The notes beneath the pieces were generated by a model, which was not told where the DNA came from, made no database searches, and worked only from the letters and a program-made list of their open reading frames with translations. 26,895 nt of DNA from an uncultured Bacteroidota bacterium (GTDB lineage Bacteria > Bacteroidota > Bacteroidia > NS11-12g > UBA955). The stretch is from contig CAIRMY010000187.1 of NCBI GenBank assembly GCA_903879775.1, forward strand, positions 1-26,895. Direction: 5' to 3'. The stretch's first letter is position 1; each line of letters starts with the position of its first letter. Both the position numbers and the translations under genes were made by a program. Positions 1 through 6,988 of this stretch are shown here, in pieces.

Positions 1-112
1 AAAAATACAACGATTTAACAATGATAGAACGAGCGTTTCCTAAACGCTAAATCCTGATTTGTAAAATAAAAATAGATTTGATTATCAAATACTTACAAAA
101 TATACCACAATA
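1..112. repeat. AT-rich tract with stacked inverted repeats beside the tRNA fragment
   Basis: No coding sequence is visible here. Three inverted repeats can be read: AGCGTTT/AAACGCT at 32-38 and 42-48 (7 bp, 3-nt loop); TTTGTAA/TTACAAA at 58-64 and 93-99; and inside that pair ATTTGAT-T-ATCAAAT at 76-90, a 7-bp palindrome around one base. The tract ends exactly where tRNA similarity begins at about 113. Sites bound by tyrosine integrases or excisionases near an attachment site often look like this, so I infer the right end of an integrated element. The inverted repeats are seen directly; the binding role is a guess. Confidence 0.4.
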
Positions 113-154
113 TTCATAACCCTGAGGTCGGGGGTTCAATTCCCCCTTTCGCTA
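113..154 (+). tRNA. 3' half of a tRNA with CAU anticodon (truncated; probable att site)
   Basis: The 3' half of a tRNA is laid out perfectly: anticodon loop TTCATAA (113-119, anticodon CAT at 115-117), 3' strand of the anticodon stem CCCTG (120-124), five-base variable loop (125-129), T stem GGGGG/CCCCC with loop TTCAATT (130-146), acceptor strand TTTCGCT (147-153) and discriminator A154. CCA is not encoded. The five bases before the loop (108-112) should read CAGGG but do not pair, and no AGCGAAA acceptor partner or D arm lies upstream. The gene is therefore cut at the anticodon loop. This is the usual crossover region for tyrosine integrases that target tRNA genes, so it is probably a displaced tRNA-Met 3' end at an attachment site. 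CAU could also mean initiator Met or Ile2. Confidence 0.7.
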
Positions 155-165
155 CTCAAGATATT

Positions 166-192
166 GGCTATCGTTTTCGGTAGCCTTTTTTT
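166..192 (+). terminator. Intrinsic terminator of the tRNA locus
   Basis: GGCTATCG (166-173) pairs with CGGTAGCC (178-185), with one G-U pair and a TTTT loop, and is followed by seven T (186-192). This is a textbook Rho-independent terminator 12 bases past the tRNA 3' end. Its survival behind a half tRNA fits the idea that the fragment is the original chromosomal 3' end pushed away by an insertion. Confidence 0.85.
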
Positions 193-208
193 ATATTCTT
201 CATTTTCC

Positions 209-216
209 TACTTTTG
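209..216 (+). promoter_or_regulatory. Bacteroidota -7 promoter element (TACTTTTG) for the esterase
   Basis: TACTTTTG matches the TAnnTTTG -7 consensus and lies 29 bases before the ATG at 246. No clear -33 TTG is visible in the T-rich terminator tail upstream. It would drive the esterase and probably the genes after it. Confidence 0.5.
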
Positions 217-245
217 CCTATTCAAACTTAGAAGCGAAACCCATC

Positions 246-1178
246 ATGAAATCCCTCCTACTCTATTTCGCTTTTATTTGTTCAATTCAGCTCAAATCTC
301 AGCAATTACCAAAGGTTTTGGCTGGAGAAATTGTTCGAATTGACAAATTCAAATCCGAATTTGTAACAGCACGCAATATAGATATTTGGCTCCCTAAAGA
401 TTACAACAATCAAAAAAAATACAGCGTGTTGTACATGCATGATGGTCAAGGATTATTCGATTCTACCATCACTTGGAATCACCAAGCTTGGGACGTTGAT
501 GATATTCTCTCTGATTTGAATTCACAACATAAAATTACAGATGTTATTGTAGTTGGTATTTGGAATGGCGGAAACACAAGACATGCAGACTATTTCCCTC
601 AAAAACCATTTGAAAAATTAATGCAGAATGAAAAAGATAGCGTTTCGATGGTTTTAAAATTAGCAGGAAGAACAAATGAGGATTTCCAACCTCAATCAGA
701 CAATTATCTGAAATTTATAGTATCAGAATTAAAACCATATATTGATCGTACATTTTCTGTGCATACAAATCAAGAAAATACATTCATCGGAGGAAGTAGT
801 ATGGGCGGATTAATTTCAATGTATGCCGTTTGTGAATATCCCAATATTTTTGGTGGCGCGGCATGTATTTCCACACATTGGATTGGCACTTTTAACTCAA
901 AAAACAACCCAATTCCTCAAACTTTCCTCAATTATCTCAATGAAAAATTGCCAGATCCGAAAAACCATAAATTATATTTCGACTGCGGAGATCAAACTTT
1001 AGACGCCTTTTACCCGGCTATCCAAATGCAAGTTGATCAACTTATGTTGCAAAAGGGATATTCGAAAAACAATTGGTTAACCATTTATAAACCGGGAGCA
1101 GATCATAGCGAAAAATCTTGGAAAAGCAGATTGCATATTCCCATGACATTTCTTTTATCAAATCAAAATCCAAAGTAA
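246..1178 (+). CDS. Secreted esterase of the putative esterase (Esterase D / Fes-like) family
   Basis: An alpha/beta hydrolase of 310 residues with an N-terminal signal peptide (hydrophobic residues 4-15, then SQQ near 18-20), so it acts outside the cytoplasm. Family marks are HDGQ at 65-68, the nucleophile elbow GGSSMGG at 182-188 with Ser185 in the GxSxG position, an Asp-rich turn near 246-253 for the catalytic acid, and DHSE at 286-289 with His287 as catalytic base. Members hydrolyse siderophore, feruloyl or acetyl-xylan type esters; the substrate cannot be read from the sequence. Only 24 bases separate it from the next gene, and the O-acetylation genes that follow make a sugar acyl ester a plausible substrate (inference). 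The ATG is chosen because it begins the signal peptide. Confidence 0.85.
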   Translation: MKSLLLYFAFICSIQLKSQQLPKVLAGEIVRIDKFKSEFVTARNIDIWLPKDYNNQKKYSVLYMHDGQGLFDSTITWNHQAWDVDDILSDLNSQHKITDVIVVGIWNGGNTRHADYFPQKPFEKLMQNEKDSVSMVLKLAGRTNEDFQPQSDNYLKFIVSELKPYIDRTFSVHTNQENTFIGGSSMGGLISMYAVCEYPNIFGGAACISTHWIGTFNSKNNPIPQTFLNYLNEKLPDPKNHKLYFDCGDQTLDAFYPAIQMQVDQLMLQKGYSKNNWLTIYKPGADHSEKSWKSRLHIPMTFLLSNQNPK

Positions 1179-1202
1179 TTTTATCACAATCTATCACTTA
1201 AC

Positions 1203-2213
1203 ATGAAACATTTTTTGCGAAAAATAGCCATTTATTTGAGCTTCTTTTGTTTCATTTCATGTTACACTTATTACAATTCAAAGCATAATTTATTGTGGGA
1301 TAAACCAGCCATTCAATTTGTGAGGGACTTTAGCCAAAATGACCTAATCATCAAATCCGAAATTGCTGAAGACCGCAGAACTGTTTACCAACTCATTAAA
1401 CGAAATCGAAATAAACATTTCAAATACATTGTCATTGGATCCTCTCGCGTGATGCAAATAGGAAAATTTACTGGCTTTGAAAACACGCTCAATTTAGGCG
1501 TTTCGGCAGCCAACTTAATTGATATTCAATCAATTTATCAGCTAACTAAAGACTTTCATTTGTCTTGTGACACCATCATTTTCGACATCAATCCATGGAC
1601 AGTATGTCCCTCAATAGAAAATAGATATGAGCAATTTATCCTGACCAAGAATATCCAAAAAGCCATATCAGACATCACACATTTTAACTTCACGTTTGAA
1701 GAATTCAAAGAATCATTCATCCCATCTAAAAAAACATACTTTAAAGCTTCAGAAACCGCAATTGCAAATCCCAATAATTTCATCCGCTTTTCAGATGGCA
1801 GTATCAAGCAAAAGACTCTTGGACCTAATTTAAAAGCCGGAAGGGTGGACTTTTTTTGTAAAGACTTTTATCTATTAAAGAATTTTCAAAAAATTAATGA
1901 ATCTCAGTTTAAAGAATATCTAAACTTGGTAACCGATGCATCAAAAAATCAAAATGTGATTATTTTCATCCCCCCATTTCATCCGAAATTCCAAGTCAAA
2001 AATAAAAACGACATCCGAGTTCAAAATTTAACACTCCTGAATGATTTCATTCATCAAAGTACACCCAAAACCGCTCGCATTGTGGGAAATTTCAATCCCG
2101 AAACACTCCATCTAAACGATTCGAATTTTGTAGACGGTCTACATATAAACGAATTTACTGTTTCGCAATTGTTCCATAAACAATCATTTTACGGAAACAA
2201 AAAAGTGAATTGA
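1203..2213 (+). CDS. SGNH-hydrolase-like membrane-anchored protein, partner of the O-acyltransferase
   Basis: A protein of 336 residues with one hydrophobic N-terminal segment (about 4-21, ending FISC), which could be a membrane anchor or a poor lipobox; the rest should be periplasmic. It carries SGNH-like marks: GSSR at 79-82 after a buried strand (block I, serine nucleophile), NLGVSAAN at 97-104 (block II/III-like), and DGLH at 311-314 near the C-terminus (the Asp-x-x-His pair). Such proteins, like AlgJ/AlgX in alginate or DltD in teichoic acid modification, work with an MBOAT acyltransferase to move an acyl group onto an exported polymer. It directly precedes the MBOAT gene. The polymer is unknown, and similarity to AlgJ is by motif and context only. 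Confidence 0.65.
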   Translation: MKHFLRKIAIYLSFFCFISCYTYYNSKHNLLWDKPAIQFVRDFSQNDLIIKSEIAEDRRTVYQLIKRNRNKHFKYIVIGSSRVMQIGKFTGFENTLNLGVSAANLIDIQSIYQLTKDFHLSCDTIIFDINPWTVCPSIENRYEQFILTKNIQKAISDITHFNFTFEEFKESFIPSKKTYFKASETAIANPNNFIRFSDGSIKQKTLGPNLKAGRVDFFCKDFYLLKNFQKINESQFKEYLNLVTDASKNQNVIIFIPPFHPKFQVKNKNDIRVQNLTLLNDFIHQSTPKTARIVGNFNPETLHLNDSNFVDGLHINEFTVSQLFHKQSFYGNKKVN

Positions 2214-2225
2214 AAATCATCTAAA

Positions 2226-2252
2226 TTGTCAATAACCTTTTTTATATCTTTG
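2226..2252 (+). promoter_or_regulatory. Promoter of the MBOAT gene (TTG - N16 - TATCTTTG)
   Basis: A perfect -7 element TATCTTTG (2245-2252) with TTG at 2226-2228 sixteen bases upstream. Only four bases separate the -7 element from the GTG start at 2257, so the transcript should begin at or next to the start codon. That implies a leaderless or near-leaderless mRNA. Confidence 0.6.
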
Positions 2253-2256
2253 CCCT

Positions 2257-3717
2257 GTGCTATTTAATTCATTTGAGTTTTTAATCTTTTTGCCAATCGT
2301 ATTTTTACTGTATTGGTTTGTCTTTAATAAATCCCTCAAAAATCAAAACATCCTGATTTTAGTGGCGAGTTATTTTTTTTATGGATGGTGGAGCATTCCA
2401 TTTTTATACCTACTCATAGGCATCACAATTATAGATTATTATTTGGCATTCGAAATTGAAAACCCTGTAATAAAAACATCGAAATTTTGGCTCGCCTTAA
2501 GTGTGATTCTCAATCTAGGAATTTTAGGAATCTTTAAATATTACAATTTCTTTATTGACCAATTTCAAGTTGGATTCAATCAATTAGGCATACATGCGTC
2601 GCTCCCAATACTCAAAATAGGTTTGCCAATAGGGATTTCATTTTACATTTTCCATGGTCTTTCGTACTTAATTGACGTTTACAGAAAACAGCAAACTACA
2701 GTTAAAAGCCTCATCGATTACGGTGTATTTGTGAGTTTCTTCCCACTTCTCGTTGCTGGTCCAATTGAAAGGGCAAACCATCTTTTGCCACAAGTTCAAA
2801 AAAACAGAACGTTTAATTATGCCCAAGCGGTAGCCGGTAGCCGTCTCATTTTATGGGGGCTTTTCAAAAAAGTTGTGGTTGCCGACACTATTTCCAAGGT
2901 TGTTGATTCAATTTATTCTAATTATCAAACCCACGACGCTTATACCTTAATCTTGTGTGCCGTCTTATTTAGTTTTCAAATTTATGGGGACTTTAGCGGG
3001 TATTCAGATATTGCTTTAGGGACAGCCAAGTTATTTGGATTTGAATTGTTGAGCAATTTCAAATTCCCTTATTTCTCAAGGAATATTGCAGAATTTTGGC
3101 GCCGTTGGCACGTATCTCTTTCATCGTGGTTCAGAGATTATTTATACATTCCGCTTGGGGGATCTAAACTAGGTAAATATATATCCATCCGAAACACCTT
3201 CATTATATTCTTAGTGAGTGGATTTTGGCATGGCGCAAACTGGACATTCATCGTATGGGGTTTGATTCATGCTTTGGGATTTCTTCCATCACTTTTACTC
3301 AATAGAAATAGAAAATTCACAACCAATGTGGTTGCGCAAAATACCATTTTGCCAAGTATTTTAGAGTTATTTCAAATGATTCAAACCTTTGTATTTGTGA
3401 CAATTGCATGGATATATTTCAGGGCAAAAGACATTGAAACTGCCAACCAATACATTAAAAAAATCATTTTAAGTATCATTGAGCAACCAAATCAATTCTT
3501 AGGAAAGCCCGGAATTACCGATCCTAATGGCGTTATCAATGCACTTTGGTATGTTGTTCCTGTGATTGTATTTGATTGGATTTTCAGAAAAAACGAACGT
3601 GAATTATTTGCAAATATTCCAACACAAACCCTTCGATGGATTCTTTATTTTATCATCGGTTTGTTTATTGCGTTTTATTTTGGAACTAAATCGAGCTTTA
3701 TTTATTTCCAATTTTAA
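2257..3717 (+). CDS. MBOAT-family O-acyltransferase (AlgI/DltB-like)
   Basis: An integral membrane O-acyltransferase of 486 residues with about ten or more membrane helices. It should transfer an acyl, usually acetyl, group from the cytoplasm to a polymer outside. Diagnostic segments are SYFFYGWW (38-45), GLPIGISFY (122-130), AGPIER (167-172), GDFSGYSDIALG (244-255), the FWRRWH block with His285, and SGFWHGANW with His325, the invariant MBOAT histidine. Length is normal for AlgI-like proteins. The start is GTG: MLFNSFEF is the usual N-terminus of this family and no ATG lies nearby. It sits between two SGNH-like genes, 43 bases after the first and 5 before the second, which supports a three-gene acetylation machine. 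The acceptor (exopolysaccharide, O-antigen or wall) cannot be told. Confidence 0.92.
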   Translation: MLFNSFEFLIFLPIVFLLYWFVFNKSLKNQNILILVASYFFYGWWSIPFLYLLIGITIIDYYLAFEIENPVIKTSKFWLALSVILNLGILGIFKYYNFFIDQFQVGFNQLGIHASLPILKIGLPIGISFYIFHGLSYLIDVYRKQQTTVKSLIDYGVFVSFFPLLVAGPIERANHLLPQVQKNRTFNYAQAVAGSRLILWGLFKKVVVADTISKVVDSIYSNYQTHDAYTLILCAVLFSFQIYGDFSGYSDIALGTAKLFGFELLSNFKFPYFSRNIAEFWRRWHVSLSSWFRDYLYIPLGGSKLGKYISIRNTFIIFLVSGFWHGANWTFIVWGLIHALGFLPSLLLNRNRKFTTNVVAQNTILPSILELFQMIQTFVFVTIAWIYFRAKDIETANQYIKKIILSIIEQPNQFLGKPGITDPNGVINALWYVVPVIVFDWIFRKNERELFANIPTQTLRWILYFIIGLFIAFYFGTKSSFIYFQF

Positions 3718-3722
3718 TAAAA

Positions 3723-4613
3723 ATGAGAAAATTTGTAGTTAAAATGATTATTTTCATTTTTTCATTCTTGTTCATTGTAACAATTTCATTTTCTGCAATT
3801 TACCATCATTTCTCAAAGCATCCATTTCGACAAACATACCGAACAATCTTTCTAGGTGATTCAAGAATTCAATACCTGTTCAAAAGCAATTCTAACTTTG
3901 CATACAACAGCGAGAGTTTTAAATTTAATTACTACAAATTACTGTCCCTCAATAAAATAAAAAAGACCGATACGGTATTTTTGGGATGTTCTCACCATTC
4001 ATTCAGTCATTATTTTGAGGGATATTTAAACAACCAAGAAGAGGTATTGCCGCGATATTTAGTCATTGATCCTGATCCAATGAACGTATTTCGTCAATAT
4101 CATTTTTTAAATCTTCATTTTTTAATCAAAAAGCAATTTGAACTAGCGTGGAATGCCGTTGTCAAAAGATACAACTTTGTACCTGCGGGTTATGCCATTC
4201 CAGCCAGAAAGAAAGTCAACTTAAATCAACTAAAAAAACGCATTCAGCAACAATTTTATGACCATCAAAAGGTGATAAAATTCAGTGTTCAACAGATTGC
4301 ATATTTCGATTCCATCGTTAAATACTGTAATGAACAAAAAATTCATTTAACGCTAATTAATTCTCCTGTTTTTCCCGCTTATAAGGCACTCATTCCGAGC
4401 CAATACCTAAATTATTATTCATTAAAAACACGAGGTATTCCAATGTTAAATTTGTCGGATAGTTTAAGTAAACCAGAAGAATTCATGACCGATGGCGACC
4501 ATATTTCTAGAGCTGCATTAGATAAAACCACACATATGATACAGCGTTTTCGATCTTTAAATTCTAAAGAATTCAATGTCCCTCAAAATGTATCTACCAT
4601 CATAAAAAAATAG
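3723..4613 (+). CDS. Second SGNH-like membrane-anchored protein of the O-acylation cassette
   Basis: A protein of 296 residues with one N-terminal membrane helix (about 7-27) and a periplasmic body. After the helix comes FLGDSRIQ (43-50), a GDS-type block with Ser47 as the likely nucleophile, and near the C-terminus DGDH (257-260) gives the Asp-x-x-His arrangement of SGNH enzymes. Overall it resembles the protein before the MBOAT gene in plan (anchor, GxSR block, DxxH block) but not in sequence that I can align, so the pair may be distant paralogues with separate steps. It starts 5 bases after the MBOAT stop and is surely co-transcribed. I know no named family for it; the function rests on motif and context. 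Confidence 0.6.
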   Translation: MRKFVVKMIIFIFSFLFIVTISFSAIYHHFSKHPFRQTYRTIFLGDSRIQYLFKSNSNFAYNSESFKFNYYKLLSLNKIKKTDTVFLGCSHHSFSHYFEGYLNNQEEVLPRYLVIDPDPMNVFRQYHFLNLHFLIKKQFELAWNAVVKRYNFVPAGYAIPARKKVNLNQLKKRIQQQFYDHQKVIKFSVQQIAYFDSIVKYCNEQKIHLTLINSPVFPAYKALIPSQYLNYYSLKTRGIPMLNLSDSLSKPEEFMTDGDHISRAALDKTTHMIQRFRSLNSKEFNVPQNVSTIIKK

Positions 4614-4624
4614 AATTTGAAGCT

Positions 4625-5461
4625 ATGAAATTCATTGATCAAACTAGTTACGAAATGAATCTCGAATTGTTAGAAACAATGACTAGAGATGAACTGCGAA
4701 TTGTATCGGTGGTCCCTTCCCAGACTGAACTTTTGTATGATCTGGGATTGAAAAATCAAATTGTTGGACTCACAAAGTTCTGCATTGAACCTCAAGAATT
4801 AGAGACAGAGACTCAAAAATGGTTTGAGCTAAAATCTAAAATTGGAGGCACTAAAAACATTGATATTGAAAAAGTTAAATCTTTAAATCCGCATATCATT
4901 TTTGCAAATAAAGAAGAAAACGACAAGGATCAAATTGAAAGTTTACGCAAAGAATTCATTGTTTACACAAGCGATATTTACGATTTAAAAAGTTCACTTG
5001 AAATGATTGCTCATGTTGGACAGCTGACAAAAACAGAATTTGAAGCGCAATCGATCATTTCTAAAATCAGCTTGAATTTCAAGGAAATTCAATTTCCAGC
5101 AATCAAAAAAACAGCCATTTATTTCATATGGAAAAATCCATATATGACAGTTGGCGGAGATACATTCATTCATCAAATGATTGAAGAATGTGGTTTTAGC
5201 AATCTAACTATCGATAAAAAACGTTATCCCGTGATTGAAATTGAAGAAATGAAGGAATTGAATCCAGAAGTGATTTTTTTATCGTCGGAACCTTATCCAT
5301 TCAAGGAAAAACACATTCAAGAATTCCAAGAAATACTACCCAATGCATTGATTTACATTGTAGATGGACAAAAATTTAGTTGGTACGGAAGTCACTTAAT
5401 ACAGTCTCCATTGTATTTCAATGGGTTGCAAAAATTAGTTGCAGATAGTGCAAATAAATAG
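4625..5461 (+). CDS. BtuF-like helical-backbone metal/cobalamin-binding protein without a signal peptide
   Basis: A protein of 278 residues of the ABC-transporter class III substrate-binding fold (COG0614; BtuF, FhuD). It starts directly with RIVSVVPSQTELLYDLGL (25-42), the hallmark first strand and helix of cobalamin-type members, followed by IVGLTKFCIEP (46-56), and it has the two-lobe plan with a linking helix near 128-155. There is no signal peptide or lipobox: residues 1-20 are polar, so the protein should remain cytoplasmic, unlike true BtuF. No permease or ATPase gene is next to it. It follows the O-acylation genes by 11 bases. Ligand unknown; vitamin B12, a related corrinoid or a metal chelate are the obvious candidates. 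Confidence 0.75.
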   Translation: MKFIDQTSYEMNLELLETMTRDELRIVSVVPSQTELLYDLGLKNQIVGLTKFCIEPQELETETQKWFELKSKIGGTKNIDIEKVKSLNPHIIFANKEENDKDQIESLRKEFIVYTSDIYDLKSSLEMIAHVGQLTKTEFEAQSIISKISLNFKEIQFPAIKKTAIYFIWKNPYMTVGGDTFIHQMIEECGFSNLTIDKKRYPVIEIEEMKELNPEVIFLSSEPYPFKEKHIQEFQEILPNALIYIVDGQKFSWYGSHLIQSPLYFNGLQKLVADSANK

Positions 5462-5469
5462 CGACGGAT

Positions 5470-5550
5470 ATGCATTTTTTTGCGAGAAGCGCAAAAAATA
5501 TTCTTATTGAAACGAATGAGAAGCAAGTATTGGTGGTTAAAAATGAATAA
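5470..5550 (+). CDS. Possible 26-residue small ORF
   Basis: ATG at 5470 opens a 26-codon frame ending TAA at 5550, filling most of the 100-base gap before the RNase gene. The peptide is basic and mixed in composition (ends QVLVVKNE). It contains a 9-bp hairpin, T6GCG (5476-5484) against CGCA6 (5490-5498), and its stop codon overlaps the -7 promoter element of the next gene. It could be a leader peptide, the remnant of a longer gene, or chance. I recognise no family. Confidence 0.2.
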   Translation: MHFFARSAKNILIETNEKQVLVVKNE

Positions 5551-5555
5551 ATTTG
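5548..5555 (+). promoter_or_regulatory. -7 promoter element (TAAATTTG) of the beta-CASP RNase gene
   Basis: TAAATTTG fits TAnnTTTG and ends 6 bases before the ATG at 5562, giving another very short leader. A TTG at 5530-5532 is 15 bases upstream, somewhat closer than usual. Confidence 0.5.
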
Positions 5556-5561
5556 TAAACG

Positions 5562-6980
5562 ATGCAACAATTTCCAACCTTAACAAGCCATGGAGCCGCA
5601 GGAAGAGTCACAGGTTCCAAGCACTTAATTACAACCGTTACAGGTGAAAAAATTCTATTAGACTGCGGGTTGTTCCAAGGAGAAGGAAAAGAAGGCAACG
5701 AGTTAAATCGAAATTGGGGGTTTGTTCCTTCAGAGATTGATTATGTGATTTTGTCGCATGCGCACATAGACCATACCGGGTTATTGCCCAAATTAGTCAA
5801 AGATGGATTTTCGGGTACCATTTTCAGTAACTCTGCAACGAGAGATTTGTGCGAGATTATGTTGGCCGATAGTGCTCATATTCAAGAATCAGATTTAAAA
5901 CGTGTCAATAAAAGACGTTTAGAAAAAGGACTAGAGCCACTTGATGCTTTATATGACATGAATGATGCAATGAGAGCGTTAGGAATGTTTCAGGTTGTTC
6001 AAGACAAACAAGAATTTGCCGTAGGCCAAAGCACAAAAGCATCGTATTATGCCAATGCTCATATTATTGGCAGCTCTGCAATTCATATAAAATTGGTTGA
6101 TTTAGAAGGAAAAACAATTACCCTCACTTTCACAGGTGACATTGGCCGACCGAACGATCAAATTTTAGCTGGTCCATTCCCTTTTCCACAGTCAGATTAT
6201 ATTATTTCGGAAAGCACTTATGGCGACAGGGTTCATGAAGAAATGGCTGATGCAAAAGAGGATTTTTATCGATTAATTCATAGAATTTGCGTTGAAAAAC
6301 ATGGAAAAATTATCATTCCAGCCTTTTCAATTGATCGAACCCAAGAAATCATTTATATCTTAGATCAACTGGCATTCGAAAAACGCTTGCCCCATATTCC
6401 AGTTTATGTAGATAGTCCTCTCAGCATCAAAGCAACACAAATTATGTCGTTGCATAGAGAGGAATTTAATCCTGACATCTTGGAGTACATTACCAAAGAT
6501 GGGGATCCATTTTCTTTTCCAAGTTTGCATTATGTGAGTAAAGTTGAAGATTCGAAAGCAATTAATGACATTCATTCGGCGGCAATTATCATTTCTGCAA
6601 GTGGAATGGCCGAAGCAGGAAGAATTAAACATCATATTGCCAATAACATTGAAAATCCACTAAACGCCATCTTAATTGTTGGTTATGCCACGCCATTTAG
6701 TTTGGCAGGACAATTAACTGCCGGAAATCAGGAAGTGAAAATTTTTGGTGAGAAGTATCAAGTTTTTGCCGAAATCCATAGAATGAATAACTTTAGTGCA
6801 CATGCCGATTGGAAAGAAATGATTGAATATTTATCTTGCCAAGATGTAAGCAAAGTGAAAAAAGTTTTCTTGGTGCATGGTGAAGCAGAAACTTTAGGAA
6901 CATTTAAATCACATATTCTTGATGCCGGATTTAAAAACGTTCAAATTGTAGACCAAGGCATTGAATATACCTTAAACTAA
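5562..6980 (+). CDS. Metallo-beta-lactamase fold RNase, beta-CASP family (COG1236)
   Basis: A cytoplasmic zinc-dependent ribonuclease of 472 residues related to the CPSF-73/YSH1 group. The metallo-beta-lactamase motifs are all present: HAHIDH at 66-71, His167 in NAHIIGS, Asp193 in GDIGRP, His414 in FSAHAD and His439 in VHGE. The inserted beta-CASP domain (about 210-385) shows SESTYGDR (216-223), PAFSIDRTQE (253-262) and SASGMAEAGRIKHH (345-358). Length is normal. Such proteins process or degrade RNA by endo- or 5'-exonuclease action; the exact target in Bacteroidota is not established as far as I know. It has its own promoter element and is followed after 8 bases by the membrane glycosyltransferase gene, with no obvious functional link. 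Confidence 0.9.
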   Translation: MQQFPTLTSHGAAGRVTGSKHLITTVTGEKILLDCGLFQGEGKEGNELNRNWGFVPSEIDYVILSHAHIDHTGLLPKLVKDGFSGTIFSNSATRDLCEIMLADSAHIQESDLKRVNKRRLEKGLEPLDALYDMNDAMRALGMFQVVQDKQEFAVGQSTKASYYANAHIIGSSAIHIKLVDLEGKTITLTFTGDIGRPNDQILAGPFPFPQSDYIISESTYGDRVHEEMADAKEDFYRLIHRICVEKHGKIIIPAFSIDRTQEIIYILDQLAFEKRLPHIPVYVDSPLSIKATQIMSLHREEFNPDILEYITKDGDPFSFPSLHYVSKVEDSKAINDIHSAAIIISASGMAEAGRIKHHIANNIENPLNAILIVGYATPFSLAGQLTAGNQEVKIFGEKYQVFAEIHRMNNFSAHADWKEMIEYLSCQDVSKVKKVFLVHGEAETLGTFKSHILDAGFKNVQIVDQGIEYTLN

Positions 6981-6988
6981 TATTAAAA

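Noticed and set aside
6..77. A tRNA-Arg(CCT) suggested by the stem AGCGT/ACGCT with loop TTCCTAA at 32-48.
   Set aside because: The acceptor, D and T arms that should surround it are absent; only one tRNA-like hairpin can be made.
1203..2213. Assigning the first SGNH-like protein as a lipoprotein.
   Set aside because: FISC at 17-20 lacks the usual Leu at -3 and Gly/Ala at -1; a membrane anchor is as likely.
5476..5498. Hairpin after the BtuF-like gene as a transcription terminator.
   Set aside because: The T run is on the 5' arm and the A run on the 3' arm, so neither strand ends in a U tract.
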